The position numbers were made by a program, and so were the translations under genes. A stretch of 64,000 bases of DNA from JANQPX01 sp039197065. Lineage in GTDB: Bacteria > Pseudomonadota > Alphaproteobacteria > Geminicoccales > Geminicoccaceae. Where the stretch lies: positions 14,436 to 78,435 of the forward strand of contig JBCCUL010000003.1 of NCBI GenBank assembly GCA_039197065.1. Direction: 5' to 3'. The notes beneath the pieces are model-generated. The model was not told the origin of the DNA. It saw nothing but the letters and a program-made list of their open reading frames with translations, and searched no databases. Shown one piece after another: positions 8,484-17,826 of the stretch. Numbering within the stretch: position 1 is the stretch's first letter; every line of letters begins with the position of its first letter.

Positions 8484-10654
8484 GACCGCTGCTCCGATTG
8501 AGCTGCCCGCTTCGGATCTTCCGGCTGCCATGCAAACAACCTGCCTGCATGTACACGGAACGCTCTGTGAGCGAGCTTTAAGTGACTTGGGCGGTGCGTA
8601 ACGAGAAGAACTGTCTGACGTTCCTTAACGGCGGCGAGCTTTTTTTGCAGCGCAAGGTCACCGTCGAAGTCGAGAGCCCGACCAGGCTCATCGAGAAGCA
8701 GGATGCCATCGTGTTTGAGATAGGCCCGCGCCAATGACAAGCGTTGCAGAAAGCCAGGTGATTGCTGGCGAACGCTCGCATCACCGATACGCGTTTCAAA
8801 TCCGTTCTCCAGCCGCAGAATGTCATCGAGCACGCCGGCTTCTGTAGACGCGGTCCAAATATCTTGGTCGCTGGCAGCTGGATGGGCAAGGCGTAGGTTT
8901 TGTGCGATCGTGCCCGTGAAGAAGTGAGGCTGCTGCGGCGCATAACCTATATTCTCCCGAAGCTCTCGCGGGTGCAGCTGTCTCAGGTCAAAGCCATCAA
9001 GACGGACACTGCCAGCCTGCGGAGAGTAAATGCCCGCCAGCACTTTGAGTAAGCTTGATTTTCCGGCGCCGCTGTCACCGAGAAATGCAATCAGCTCGCC
9101 GGCGCCAACCGAGATTTCGACGCCGATCAGCGCAGGACGGCTCGCGCCCTCAAAGGCAAGTGTCACGCCTTCCAGCTGGATGGCGCCTTGACCACGAATG
9201 GCGGCAAGCCTGCGGGGGCGGTTGTCCGACTCGTCGGGCAACTGCATCACCTGATCCAGCATAGCCACTTCGTTTCTCAATTGCGCCATCTTGGGCAGCA
9301 AACTGACGCATTGCTGCCATGGTGACAGAACGCGCCAGACCAGGGCCATGCATGCAATCAATGCGCCGATCGAAAGATCGCCGTTCATCACGCCGATCGC
9401 ACCCACGAGAAGCGTGCCTGTTCCGGCGATGGTTACGGCGGCCTGCCCGGTATTTTGCAGGATGTCTTGGAGCTTGGCTCGACGAATGCCTGCCAAGGCA
9501 GCGCCTGCCGCGTAGTTGCGAAATCGCTCCAGCCAGATGGCTTCGCTGGCGAGGAGACGCACGGCGCGCATCTCGGCGACCATTTCATCGAAACACGAAT
9601 CTCTGACTTGCCGGGCTTCACTTGCGTCATTGCCATGACGCTCGAGGACGGGCCCGGCAAACCAGGCGAACGCGGCGTAGAGAAGCATCACGATAAGGGG
9701 CAGCAGCACGATGTAGCCGCCAAGGATGAGAATAGCGATCAGAAAAATAAACGAGAAAGGAAGATTGAAAGCGACCGATACGAGAGGGTCGGCGAAGTGA
9801 TCTCGCCAGGCTTCGAATTGGCGTACACGCCGCAGCTGCGCGTGCAGTGGCGCTCTGCTCAATGACGCTGGTGTCAGCCCCATCAGACGTCCAAAGGTTG
9901 AGAGTGCGACCAGTCGCCCGATCCGTGTCGCGATATACGCCATCACACGCGCTCTGATCAGCCGGAACAGCATATCGATCGCTAAAAGCGCGACCATCGC
10001 TATGGTTAGGTCTATGAGAAGCGGCGCCGATTGAGCGGAGATCACGGTGTCGTAAAGAAGCATGATGAACAGCGGGGTCATCAGGCCGGGCAATGTTGCC
10101 ACGAAACCGACGATCGCAAGAAGGATCAGCTGGCTTCGAAACCTTGCCACAAGCTCCCGAAACCAGCTGTCCGTGCGCCGCGTTCTCTTCTGTTCGCGTT
10201 CGCCAATACGCTCGAAGACAATGGCGTTACCCATGCCCGGTTCAGGGGCCGTTACCTCGCGCGTTTCGTCCTTTGCCGGATCGTAGAGCGTGAAGCGGTC
10301 GTCATGTCGATCAAGAACCAAGATCGGATCTCGGCCCATGCGAACGAATAGACAGGGGAGGAGCCTAGGGTCGAGATCCGCGACCCTGGTTCGTAGCGGG
10401 CGTGATCGGTAGTCAACGGTCGCCAGGATGTTGCGAAGATCGCCCAGGCTGATGTCATTGGCGCAATGCGGTAGTATTTCGAAGAGATGTCGGGTATCGC
10501 CACGCCAACCGAGAGCATGAAGAAGAGGGGCTAGGCAGCGTGCATAGGCTGAACCTTCTCCGAGTACATCGCTTTCACCTCGGGCCAGTGCGCGAACGAA
10601 GCGGTCTGGAGCTCGATCACCGCCCCAGCGTTCGGCAATGAGAAGAGCACTCAC
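8480..10654 (-). CDS. type I secretion ABC transporter, permease/ATPase with N-terminal C39-like domain
   Basis: A 724-residue half-transporter. Residues 1-140 resemble the non-catalytic C39-peptidase-like domain of HlyB/LapB exporters, which docks substrate. A six-helix ABC membrane domain follows, then the nucleotide-binding domain. Walker A is GDSGAGKS (about 526-533), the Q-loop glutamine is kept (APQQP), Walker B is ILLLDEP, and the H-loop is VTHRP. The signature motif is degenerate (QSPGFLQRLSLARA instead of LSGGQ). It is the middle gene of three, with ATGA overlaps on both sides. It likely works as a heterodimer with the upstream gene's product. Confidence 0.88.
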   Translation of the reverse strand: MSALLIAERWGGDRAPDRFVRALARGESDVLGEGSAYARCLAPLLHALGWRGDTRHLFEILPHCANDISLGDLRNILATVDYRSRPLRTRVADLDPRLLPCLFVRMGRDPILVLDRHDDRFTLYDPAKDETREVTAPEPGMGNAIVFERIGEREQKRTRRTDSWFRELVARFRSQLILLAIVGFVATLPGLMTPLFIMLLYDTVISAQSAPLLIDLTIAMVALLAIDMLFRLIRARVMAYIATRIGRLVALSTFGRLMGLTPASLSRAPLHAQLRRVRQFEAWRDHFADPLVSVAFNLPFSFIFLIAILILGGYIVLLPLIVMLLYAAFAWFAGPVLERHGNDASEARQVRDSCFDEMVAEMRAVRLLASEAIWLERFRNYAAGAALAGIRRAKLQDILQNTGQAAVTIAGTGTLLVGAIGVMNGDLSIGALIACMALVWRVLSPWQQCVSLLPKMAQLRNEVAMLDQVMQLPDESDNRPRRLAAIRGQGAIQLEGVTLAFEGASRPALIGVEISVGAGELIAFLGDSGAGKSSLLKVLAGIYSPQAGSVRLDGFDLRQLHPRELRENIGYAPQQPHFFTGTIAQNLRLAHPAASDQDIWTASTEAGVLDDILRLENGFETRIGDASVRQQSPGFLQRLSLARAYLKHDGILLLDEPGRALDFDGDLALQKKLAAVKERQTVLLVTHRPSHLKLAHRAFRVHAGRLFAWQPEDPKRAAQSEQRS

Positions 10655-12375
10655 TCGCCAGCTCCGCCTTCGGCTGGAGAGACATTGCCGAGGTGTTTCT
10701 GTTGATTATCAAGCAAGCCCGGTTTCTGCACCGGCAATAGCTTGCCTGATGCAAGCTCCAGCTTGCGGTCCGCGATGTCGAGCAGAGATGGTCTTTGCGT
10801 GATTAACAGTACGGTCATCCGCCCCTTCAGATGAACGAGTAGCTCGGCCAGATGCCGGTCGCCTTCCTGGTCCAGGCCATTGTTGGCCTCATCAAGAATC
10901 AGGATTCGAGGTCTGTTCAACAAAGCTCGTGCGATACCGACGCGCTGCAGCAGGCTCTCGGATGCATCGGTGGCACCTGCATGGACGCGGGTTGAGTATC
11001 CATTTGCAAGCTTGGCGACGGCTTCTTCAATGCCGAGGAGACGCAGAAGCTCCGCCTCATCGACGGCAACATCCTCACCCTGAAACAAAGTGAGGTTATC
11101 CATCAGCGTACCGTTGAAGCGTGGTGCACGCTCGCTCACCACGCCGATCTGCGCACGCAGGCAACGGAGGTCGATTTCAGAGAGGGGAACGCCGTCAAAG
11201 GCGACCTCTCCACTTTCGGGTTGCACGATACCCATGAGAATTTGTACGAGGCTGGACTTACCGGAACCATCGCCCCCCCGGATGCCGACGACTTCGCCGG
11301 GCTCGACCCGAAGACTGAGCCCATCAAACAGCATGGTCCGTGTTTTTGGGTGAAGATGGCTGATTCCTTGGAGTTCGATCGCTCCTTTGAGTTCTGGTTG
11401 AAGGCAGCCTGATGCCTGTTCTGGAATGGAGAGGCCGGTGGCCAGCTGATTGCGGGCAATGCGGGTGGATTGGTATTGCGACCACAGTCCAAGGGTTTGC
11501 AGGGTCGGCTGCAGGGTTCTGCCGCATAGGAGGGTGCAGGCTGCCATCTCACCAAGGCTCATTTCGCCGCGAATGACAAACCAAGCGGCAAAGGATGCAA
11601 CCACCACGACCATCAGCTGCGCAAAGGAGTCGCTCATGCCGCGGACGATCGCCGTCAGCTTGGAGGCGCGGTAGACGAGCGGGTCTGCGGCATCCAGCAG
11701 GCGTTCGTAGCGGCGCCTCATCTGCTCTTCCAAGACGAGGGCCTTCACGGAGTCGATGCCAGAGAACAACTCGACCAGAAAATTCTGTCGGCGGTCGTCG
11801 TTGATGTTGCGATCGGAGAGAACCGCATGAAGCCGGTTGCCGACGATCCAGCCGATCAGAAGAAAGATGCCGGTAAGCGTAAGCGGCACGACCACCAGCC
11901 AGCCGCCGATCAAGGTCACCAGAGCGAGCGATATGATGACCAGCGGCAGGTCGAATACGGCGGTCGCCGCCGAACCGCAATAAAAGCTCTTGAGATTGTC
12001 GATCGCAGCAAGGCGTCTCGACTGCGTTCCCGGGCCGTCATGCTCCAACAGGTCGAGCCGTCCATTTAGGAGGGACGATGTCAGAGCGCATCCAAGCTGA
12101 TATTCATATTTGGCCGCAGTCCAGTTCAAGAGTTGGCCGCGAAAGATCTTCAGGATCGAATCCATGATCAAGACGACAAACAGGGTGACCACCAGAATGC
12201 CCAATGTCGACATCGACTGGTTCGGCAGAACGCGATCGTAGACCTGCAATACCGAGATCGGCAGGCCCAGCGTCAGGACGCTTGACGCCAGCGAGGCAGC
12301 GACGATGCCTCCCCATGGCATCGGCGGCATTGGTAAGTCGATGCTATCCGTCGCGGTCATCGAGGAAGGCACCAT
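10651..12375 (-). CDS. type I secretion ABC transporter, second half-transporter with degenerate ATPase motifs
   Basis: A 574-residue ABC half-transporter and the first gene of the minus-strand secretion operon. The membrane domain starts near residue 20 (ILVVTLFVVLIMDSIL and others). The ATPase domain has an intact Walker A (GGDGSGKS, about 367-374) and Walker B (RILILDEAN). Three other motifs are altered: the Q-loop reads VSERAP, the signature reads ASESLLQRVGIARA, and the H-loop histidine is glutamine (ITQRP). This asymmetry suggests a heterodimer with the 8480-10654 product, in which this subunit binds rather than efficiently hydrolyses ATP. The start could also be the ATG five codons downstream. 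Confidence 0.85.
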   Translation of the reverse strand: MVPSSMTATDSIDLPMPPMPWGGIVAASLASSVLTLGLPISVLQVYDRVLPNQSMSTLGILVVTLFVVLIMDSILKIFRGQLLNWTAAKYEYQLGCALTSSLLNGRLDLLEHDGPGTQSRRLAAIDNLKSFYCGSAATAVFDLPLVIISLALVTLIGGWLVVVPLTLTGIFLLIGWIVGNRLHAVLSDRNINDDRRQNFLVELFSGIDSVKALVLEEQMRRRYERLLDAADPLVYRASKLTAIVRGMSDSFAQLMVVVVASFAAWFVIRGEMSLGEMAACTLLCGRTLQPTLQTLGLWSQYQSTRIARNQLATGLSIPEQASGCLQPELKGAIELQGISHLHPKTRTMLFDGLSLRVEPGEVVGIRGGDGSGKSSLVQILMGIVQPESGEVAFDGVPLSEIDLRCLRAQIGVVSERAPRFNGTLMDNLTLFQGEDVAVDEAELLRLLGIEEAVAKLANGYSTRVHAGATDASESLLQRVGIARALLNRPRILILDEANNGLDQEGDRHLAELLVHLKGRMTVLLITQRPSLLDIADRKLELASGKLLPVQKPGLLDNQQKHLGNVSPAEGGAGE

Positions 12376-12686
12376 CGATTGGTGATCGGTTCGTCCATAG
12401 CTCCAGCCATAAGAATACAGCGGTCTTGAGTGTCTGAACTCTGTCCGATAAGGGTGAAGATTACGTTAAGCTAAAAACTTATTATCTCTGTGAAATCGGC
12501 TCGATCGAGTTGGACAGGGTTGCCGATCCTTCGATCTTGTTGGAAACGGTCGTCTCGGTTGACCAACGGTCATTCAGTCCGACGGACGCCTGACATCAGA
12601 TCCGAGACTGTTTCCATATTCAGGGACTTCCGGCTGCGCTCTTCGAAGGCCGTGGTGACCTTAAGAGGTTGCCAAGCTTAAGAGTC
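12376..12686. other. intergenic region upstream of the secretion operon
   Basis: This 311-bp region holds an AT-rich stretch at about 12455-12490, upstream (on the minus strand) of the first ABC gene, where its promoter probably lies. I see no gene, repeat or clear terminator. Confidence 0.4.
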
Positions 12687-13658
12687 TCAGGGCCAGGATC
12701 TCAGCGTATCCGGTTCTAAACGCCACCTTATCCAGCTGCCGTGATAGTCGACATCCGCCAGATACAGTTGTTCACCATCGGGCCAAAGGGTGAGACGGAG
12801 GGCTGCGGCTTTCGGGGTTTCCGGTTCCATGCGCAGCCAGGCAAATGGCGACCTCTTTTCGGCGCGCCGCCCGGTTTCTTCGATGGTATGTTCCAGGTGT
12901 TTCCGGCTGGCTTTGTCGATATATTGCCAAACGATCGAGTGGAAGAGGACGGTCGTTACACCTTCTCGACGTTCGGCCAGGCGACGCGATGCCCAATCCG
13001 CCGCATCGGCTCGCTCAATCTGTATCGATGATGAACGCATCACCGCAAGCGCTTGATCAAGACGCGCCAGACGGTCGGCCTGATCAGCCCAGATATAGGC
13101 GCGAAGGCGGATAACATCATCCTCCGAGCGGCTGTCGATCGGTGCGCGGTCGCATCCTGCTCGCTCATCGACGACGGCATCGACCGCCGGCAGTGGCGGG
13201 CCTTCCCACGATGGTGCGAGTAGCGGACGGCCTGTCGTCCTCCTGACGTCCAGGCTGCCGAGTTGATAGCCGAAACGGTCCCAATGCAGGTTGAGGCCGG
13301 CACTCGAGCCAATCTCAAAGATGTCCAGTGGCAAGGACGTCAGGGCGGCGATCGTGAAGAAGCCGCCTGCCAGAGCGGCTGAGCGCGCGACTTCATTGGT
13401 CTGAGGCGGGCTGGCTATGAAGCGAAGGATCGCTTCCGCATGCGCATCGATAGCTTCCCTGACGGCAGGCCTGAGCGTCTTCTCGTCCAAGGGGTTCGGC
13501 GGATAGACGTCAATCAGGCCTTTCGATTCTCCTTTCAGCACAAGGGCATGCAGGGCGCCGGCTGTTCTCAGAGCAAGTGCGTCGGCGATCGGATCGCCGG
13601 GCCAGTTCAGTATGGTTTTGCCAACAGCGTTGTCGTCACTGAAACGATCGGCGAGCAA
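12687..13658 (-). CDS. DUF2332-family protein with no canonical start codon at its true N-terminus
   Basis: A DUF2332-type protein (AGGFFTIAALTSLPLDIFEIG, SSAGLNLHWDRFGYQ, SIVWQYI, RMEPE), a family with a possible methyltransferase-like fold and unknown reaction. The first usable start in frame is TTG 13658. However, the frame stays open upstream to 13793, and the extra residues (ARVRAAFRRQSAACGKLGSP, FTASLLTLLADRF) are exactly what is expected at the family's N-terminus. No ATG, GTG, TTG or CTG occurs before that segment. An ATC at 13781-13779 is the nearest near-cognate codon, just after the TAG of the upstream gene in the same frame. The gene either uses a rare start, depends on read-through, or is truncated. 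Confidence 0.7.
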   Translation of the reverse strand: MLADRFSDDNAVGKTILNWPGDPIADALALRTAGALHALVLKGESKGLIDVYPPNPLDEKTLRPAVREAIDAHAEAILRFIASPPQTNEVARSAALAGGFFTIAALTSLPLDIFEIGSSAGLNLHWDRFGYQLGSLDVRRTTGRPLLAPSWEGPPLPAVDAVVDERAGCDRAPIDSRSEDDVIRLRAYIWADQADRLARLDQALAVMRSSSIQIERADAADWASRRLAERREGVTTVLFHSIVWQYIDKASRKHLEHTIEETGRRAEKRSPFAWLRMEPETPKAAALRLTLWPDGEQLYLADVDYHGSWIRWRLEPDTLRSWP

Positions 13659-13793
13659 CGTGAGCAGGCTGGCGGTAAAAGGAGATCCGAGTTTGCCACA
13701 GGCGGCCGATTGGCGCCGGAACGCTGCTCTGACCCGTGCATGCCGCTCTGCCGGATCGTCCTGTTGATCTAGGCCGTCGATTGCGAATCGACC

Positions 13794-14315
13794 CTAGTCG
13801 CAGACTTCACCGCCTTCGGAGCCATCGCCATTTCCACCGTCGCCTCCATTTCCGTCGCCATTGGTGTCACCGCCATCGCCTGCATCTCCGTTTCCCGAGT
13901 CGCCGTCGCCGGGATCACCACCGGGTGCGCTGTTGTCGAGAGAGGCGGTTTGCCGCTCATTGTCGTCGCGTTCTGACTGAAAGCTGCGTCCGCCAAAGCT
14001 CTCCCAAGGTGTGACCGGGGCTGCTGCCAAGAGTGACGTGCAATCATCGCACCATCCATATTTGCCGGTTCCAAAAGCGGCGGGCGCGGGGTTATCAAGG
14101 CCGAGCGGTCTGGGAACGGGTGTAGCAGCGGCGACATTCGAATTCGCGCCGTCACCCCGGAGTTCCGGGGGGAGGATAGTGCAATCTTCGAGTGGCACGC
14201 CGGCTTCCTCGCACATGCGCTTTCCACGTTCCGCGAGCGTCTCGTTCTTGGCGAGGGCGGGCGAGCTCGCAACGATGACAGCGATGAGATAGGCGCAGAT
14301 ACGTATGAACGACAT
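13794..14315 (-). CDS. secreted protein with Gly/Asp/Asn-rich C-terminal tail
   Basis: A 173-residue protein with a clear Sec signal peptide (MSFIRICAYLIAVIVASSPA, cleavage probably after ALA near residue 22). A small cysteine-containing segment follows (MCEEAGVPLEDC, WCDDC), then a low-complexity tail of about 45 residues made of GDG, GNG and GGD units, ending in Cys-Asp. No family is recognised. AAGGAG precedes the ATG. The TAG stop is in the same frame as, and seven codons before, the conserved DUF2332 frame. Confidence 0.65.
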   Translation of the reverse strand: MSFIRICAYLIAVIVASSPALAKNETLAERGKRMCEEAGVPLEDCTILPPELRGDGANSNVAAATPVPRPLGLDNPAPAAFGTGKYGWCDDCTSLLAAAPVTPWESFGGRSFQSERDDNERQTASLDNSAPGGDPGDGDSGNGDAGDGGDTNGDGNGGDGGNGDGSEGGEVCD

Positions 14316-14615
14316 GGCGCTTTTAGCTCCTTAAGGTTCTGATTTTACAGCCTTAGCTGATTATATGAGGCTATTTCAAAAATATTTCATCAATTGCGCA
14401 AAAAATATTAGCTAGCTGTTGCAAAAAAGTAGAGAAAGTTTGGCCGGCAAGATGCGTGAAATAAGAGTTGTCGGGTCGCGTTGATCCCTGACTTCTCGGA
14501 GAATATGTCGACCTGGGGATAGATTGCGCCCGCTTGCGATGGCGTGCCGGCCGCAGCCGATGATAAGGTGCTGATCAGGCGAGAGGTCGTCCCGAAATCG
14601 ATCGAGGTGAGCTGA
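14316..14615. other. 300-bp divergent intergenic region, AT-rich
   Basis: This region separates two divergent genes. It is AT-rich at 14340-14440 and probably carries promoters for both. No operator or structured RNA was recognised. Confidence 0.4.
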
Positions 14616-15389
14616 ATGTTTCTTGAGAAATTCAGGCTTGATGGAAAAACCGCTCTGGTAACCGGAGGCGGCCGTGGCATAGGCCTCGCCTGCAGCCGCG
14701 CACTTGCCGAAGCCGGCGCCGCCGTTGTGATCGCCGAGATCGATCAAGCGGTTGGTGACGCCGGTAAGGCAGAGCTTGAAGATTTTGGGCTGGCGGCGGA
14801 TGTCGCGTTGATGGACGTGACCCACTCGGAGCAGGTCGACGGGGTCGCTCGGCAATTGGCGACAGAGCGTGGCGGGGTCGACATTCTCGTGAACAATGCG
14901 GGGATCGCAAGGAGCGATACGCCCGCCGAGGAGACCACCGACGAGCATTGGCTGAACGTGATCGACGTCAATCTGAACGGTGTGTTCTGGTGCTGTAGGG
15001 CCTTCGGCAAAACCATGCTTGAGAAAGGCGGCGGGGCCATCGTCAACATCGGCTCGATGTCGGGCTACATCGTCAACAAACCTCAGCCCCAGGCGTTCTA
15101 CAATGCCAGCAAGGCAGGCGTGCATCATCTGACCAAGTCGCTTGCGGCCGAGTGGGCGCCGCGTGGCGTACGCGTCAACGCGGTGGCGCCGACCTATATC
15201 GAAACGCCGCTCACCAAATTCGGCATGGAGGATCCGCGCCTCTATCCGGTATGGATGGAGAATACGCCGATGGGTCGGGTCGGGCAGCCGGACGAGATTG
15301 CCTCAGTGGTCCTGTTCCTCGCCTCTGACGCCGCCTCACTGATGACCGGCAGCATCGTGGTCGCTGATGGCGGCTATACATGCTGGTAA
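14616..15389 (+). CDS. SDR-family NAD(P)-dependent oxidoreductase, polyol-dehydrogenase-like
   Basis: A 257-residue classical short-chain dehydrogenase. The cofactor motif is TGGGRGIG (16-23), NNAG is at 93-96, and the catalytic residues are Ser147, Tyr162 and Lys166 (YNASK). The C-terminus DGGYTCW is common among sugar-alcohol dehydrogenases of this superfamily. It should interconvert an alcohol and a ketone; a polyol such as a pentitol or hexitol is inferred from the C-terminus and from the sugar-phosphatase-like neighbour. The HAD gene starts 10 bases before its stop, so the two are coupled. Confidence 0.85.
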   Translation: MFLEKFRLDGKTALVTGGGRGIGLACSRALAEAGAAVVIAEIDQAVGDAGKAELEDFGLAADVALMDVTHSEQVDGVARQLATERGGVDILVNNAGIARSDTPAEETTDEHWLNVIDVNLNGVFWCCRAFGKTMLEKGGGAIVNIGSMSGYIVNKPQPQAFYNASKAGVHHLTKSLAAEWAPRGVRVNAVAPTYIETPLTKFGMEDPRLYPVWMENTPMGRVGQPDEIASVVLFLASDAASLMTGSIVVADGGYTCW

Positions 15390-16090
15390 GCGGCAGCCTG
15401 CCGGTCGGGCGACCGGTCGATCTGGTCATTTTCGACTGCGACGGCGTACTGATCGACAGCGAGGTGATCAGCACCCGTTCGACGGTCGAGGTGCTCGCTT
15501 CTCTTGGCTACGAGATCAGCGAAGCCGAGGCCTCCAGCAAATTCGTCGGTCGGAGCTACGCCTCCGTCCGCAGCGAGATCGAGACGGATTGGGGGAAACC
15601 TCTTCCGCCTTCCTTCGAAGTTGATGTCGAGCAGAAAACGCTCCGCGCCATGGCGACCTCGCTCCAGCCGATCAAAGGTGTCGGCGAGGCGCTTTCCAAG
15701 CTCAAGCTCCCGCGCTGCGTCGCATCGAGCAGCTCGATCGAATGGATCCGGCGCGGTCTTGAGCGAACCGGCGTTCTGCATCATCTCGCACCCCATTTCT
15801 TCAGCGCCAGTATGGTTGAGAACGGCAAGCCTGCGCCGGATATCTTCTTGCATGCGGCAGGTGAGATGGGGGCTCTGCCCGAAAGCTGCCTGGTGATCGA
15901 GGACAGCCTTCCCGGCGTTCAGGCGGGTGTTGCAGCTGGTGCCATTGTGATCGGCTTCACCGGCGGCAGCCATATCGTCGACAAGGACGGTCACGGAGAA
16001 CGGCTGATTGCCGCCGGTGCGGCCGGCATTCTGGACGATATGCGGCGATTGCCTGACGTGATCAGCGCGGACCTGCATTCGGCACGTTGA
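15380..16090 (+). CDS. HAD-family (subfamily IA) phosphatase
   Basis: A 236-residue HAD hydrolase. Motif I is VIFDCDGVLIDSE (Asp19 nucleophile, Asp21), motif II is SSS, and motif III/IV is KPAPDIF followed by VIEDSLPGVQAG. The helical cap lies between motifs I and II. Such enzymes dephosphorylate sugar phosphates or phosphoglycolate. The ATG overlaps the end of the SDR gene by 10 bases, which supports a joint sugar or polyol function. Confidence 0.85.
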   Translation: MLVSGSLPVGRPVDLVIFDCDGVLIDSEVISTRSTVEVLASLGYEISEAEASSKFVGRSYASVRSEIETDWGKPLPPSFEVDVEQKTLRAMATSLQPIKGVGEALSKLKLPRCVASSSSIEWIRRGLERTGVLHHLAPHFFSASMVENGKPAPDIFLHAAGEMGALPESCLVIEDSLPGVQAGVAAGAIVIGFTGGSHIVDKDGHGERLIAAGAAGILDDMRRLPDVISADLHSAR

Positions 16091-16202
16091 CCGACGTTTC
16101 CTGTTTGATCCATGTAGAATTTGGTGAAACACGCTGACTTTGATAGAGCATTTTCGCTGCCCATAAGGCGACAGCTTTTATCGACGATCAGGGTGCGTAT
16201 TC

Positions 16203-17720
16203 ATGCGAAGATTTTTCCGAGGATCCCTTCTTGTTGCACTGATGTTCCTTTGGCTTGCGGGCTGTGTGTCCAGTCCGATCGCCGATCGATATGATGACGA
16301 GGACCATGCCTGGCTCCGGCATGTGGTGGTCTCCGACAGTCGCGGAAAATTCGACCACCATCTGCTGCCGCCCGGCTATCGCTGTCTCGAGGAGAAAGGG
16401 CGGGGAGAAATCGAGGCCTGTCATCTCGATGAGGTCTTCGCCGGTCTCGCCGAGCATGTGATCGAGACGGCCGAACCGAAGCTGTTGATCTTCATTCATG
16501 GCGGTTTGAATGCGCCGCATGCAGCGCTTCGGCGTGTTGAGAAGGATCATGAGAAGATCATGGCGGCCGGCTACTATCCGATCTTCCTCAATTGGCAGAC
16601 CGGTGGCATCAACGCCTATTTCGATCAGATCTACAATATTCGCCAGGGTGAACGGGTCGAGCAGGGGCCCTTCGCCCTGATCGCAGCGCAACGCGCCATG
16701 ACGCCGGTTTTCCTGGCGACGGACATTGCCGAGACGGTGGTGACAACGCCGGTTACCTGGATCGATCAGGGAACGCGTCTGGTCTCGCGGGTTTTCGAGG
16801 AATTCGAGCCCGGTGATCGTCTCTATGACGGTCAGAGCTGGGACCAGATTACGCATCGGAACAATCTGATCGTCGACAGCTCTGACGACGAGGCTCTGGG
16901 TCAGCTTTTCGAGTTCGGCCGATTCGTGCTGACGGCGCCTTTCAAGCTCGTGACCACCCCCTTGATCGATACATTCGGCGAGACCGCCTGGAACAATATG
17001 CGCCGAAGCAGCCGTGCTGTTTTCCGGCAGCATCTCGACTTCGACAAGAAGCATGTGCCGCTCGATTGCCCCGAAGATCCGGACTGTCGGACGGGCCGCG
17101 GGGCGTTTGCCCAGTTCTTCGAGCGGCTGAACGCGCTTGCGGGCACGCCGGGTTACGAGATCGAAAGGGGCGTGCCGCCGCGTGCCTTGGAGCTATCGAT
17201 CGTCGCGCATAGCATGGGAACCATCGTTGCCAATGACGCGGTGCGCGACTTCGATCTGCAATATGACAATCTGGTCTATCTCGCCGCCGCCAGCAGCATT
17301 CACCACTTTTACGAAACCGTCGTCCCTTTGCTCCAGGCGCAGCATATCGGTGGTGCGGAGAGAAAAACCCGCTTCTACAATCTCATGCTTCATCCCGATG
17401 CAGAGAGCCACGAGCAGAACTACTGGGGACTCCTGCCGCGCGGCAGTCTCCTGGAATGGATCGATGGCATGTATGAGGAGAGCGATTCGACCTTCGATCG
17501 CACGCTCGGCAACTGGAACAATGTTCAGCTGGCGAAAGCCATGCTGCCGGCGGGTGCTCAAAGCCAGATGATCTTCAAGGTCTTTCCGCTGAAAGACGGA
17601 TATCCAGCCAAGCATGGCGACTTCACCAATGAATTCGAGGACGAAGCCGGCGAGGCCTCCTACAACTATTGGGAAGCGCGTTTTTGGGGGAGCGACGCCT
17701 TGGCTGCGAGCGCCAGGTAG
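16203..17720 (+). CDS. lipoprotein with alpha/beta-hydrolase fold
   Basis: A 505-residue protein. It has a lipoprotein signal peptide with lipobox LAGC (acylated Cys21). LLIFIHGG matches the oxyanion-side strand of alpha/beta hydrolases, and VAHSMGT is the nucleophile elbow, with Ser337 as probable catalytic serine. Candidate Asp/His partners lie further C-terminal. It is probably an envelope-anchored esterase or lipase-like enzyme of unknown substrate. No operon partner; the next gene converges from the right. Confidence 0.75.
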   Translation: MRRFFRGSLLVALMFLWLAGCVSSPIADRYDDEDHAWLRHVVVSDSRGKFDHHLLPPGYRCLEEKGRGEIEACHLDEVFAGLAEHVIETAEPKLLIFIHGGLNAPHAALRRVEKDHEKIMAAGYYPIFLNWQTGGINAYFDQIYNIRQGERVEQGPFALIAAQRAMTPVFLATDIAETVVTTPVTWIDQGTRLVSRVFEEFEPGDRLYDGQSWDQITHRNNLIVDSSDDEALGQLFEFGRFVLTAPFKLVTTPLIDTFGETAWNNMRRSSRAVFRQHLDFDKKHVPLDCPEDPDCRTGRGAFAQFFERLNALAGTPGYEIERGVPPRALELSIVAHSMGTIVANDAVRDFDLQYDNLVYLAAASSIHHFYETVVPLLQAQHIGGAERKTRFYNLMLHPDAESHEQNYWGLLPRGSLLEWIDGMYEESDSTFDRTLGNWNNVQLAKAMLPAGAQSQMIFKVFPLKDGYPAKHGDFTNEFEDEAGEASYNYWEARFWGSDALAASAR

Positions 17721-17826
17721 CCCTCAGCGGTACGACCAGGCCCTCGAACACCTGGCGGCACACCGCCGGTCTGGGTGTTGGTGGTTCAAGTCAATGATGT
17801 GGTCACACCACGATATGGACACACCA

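Noticed and set aside
13794..14315. Substrate of the type I secretion system nearby
   Set aside because: It has a cleavable N-terminal Sec signal, whereas type I substrates normally carry a C-terminal signal or C39 leader; the Gly/Asp tail is not the RTX nonapeptide.
17745..17826. Terminator between the hydrolase and the aminotransferase
   Set aside because: Only a 5-bp GTGGT/ACCAC hairpin without a T-run was found.
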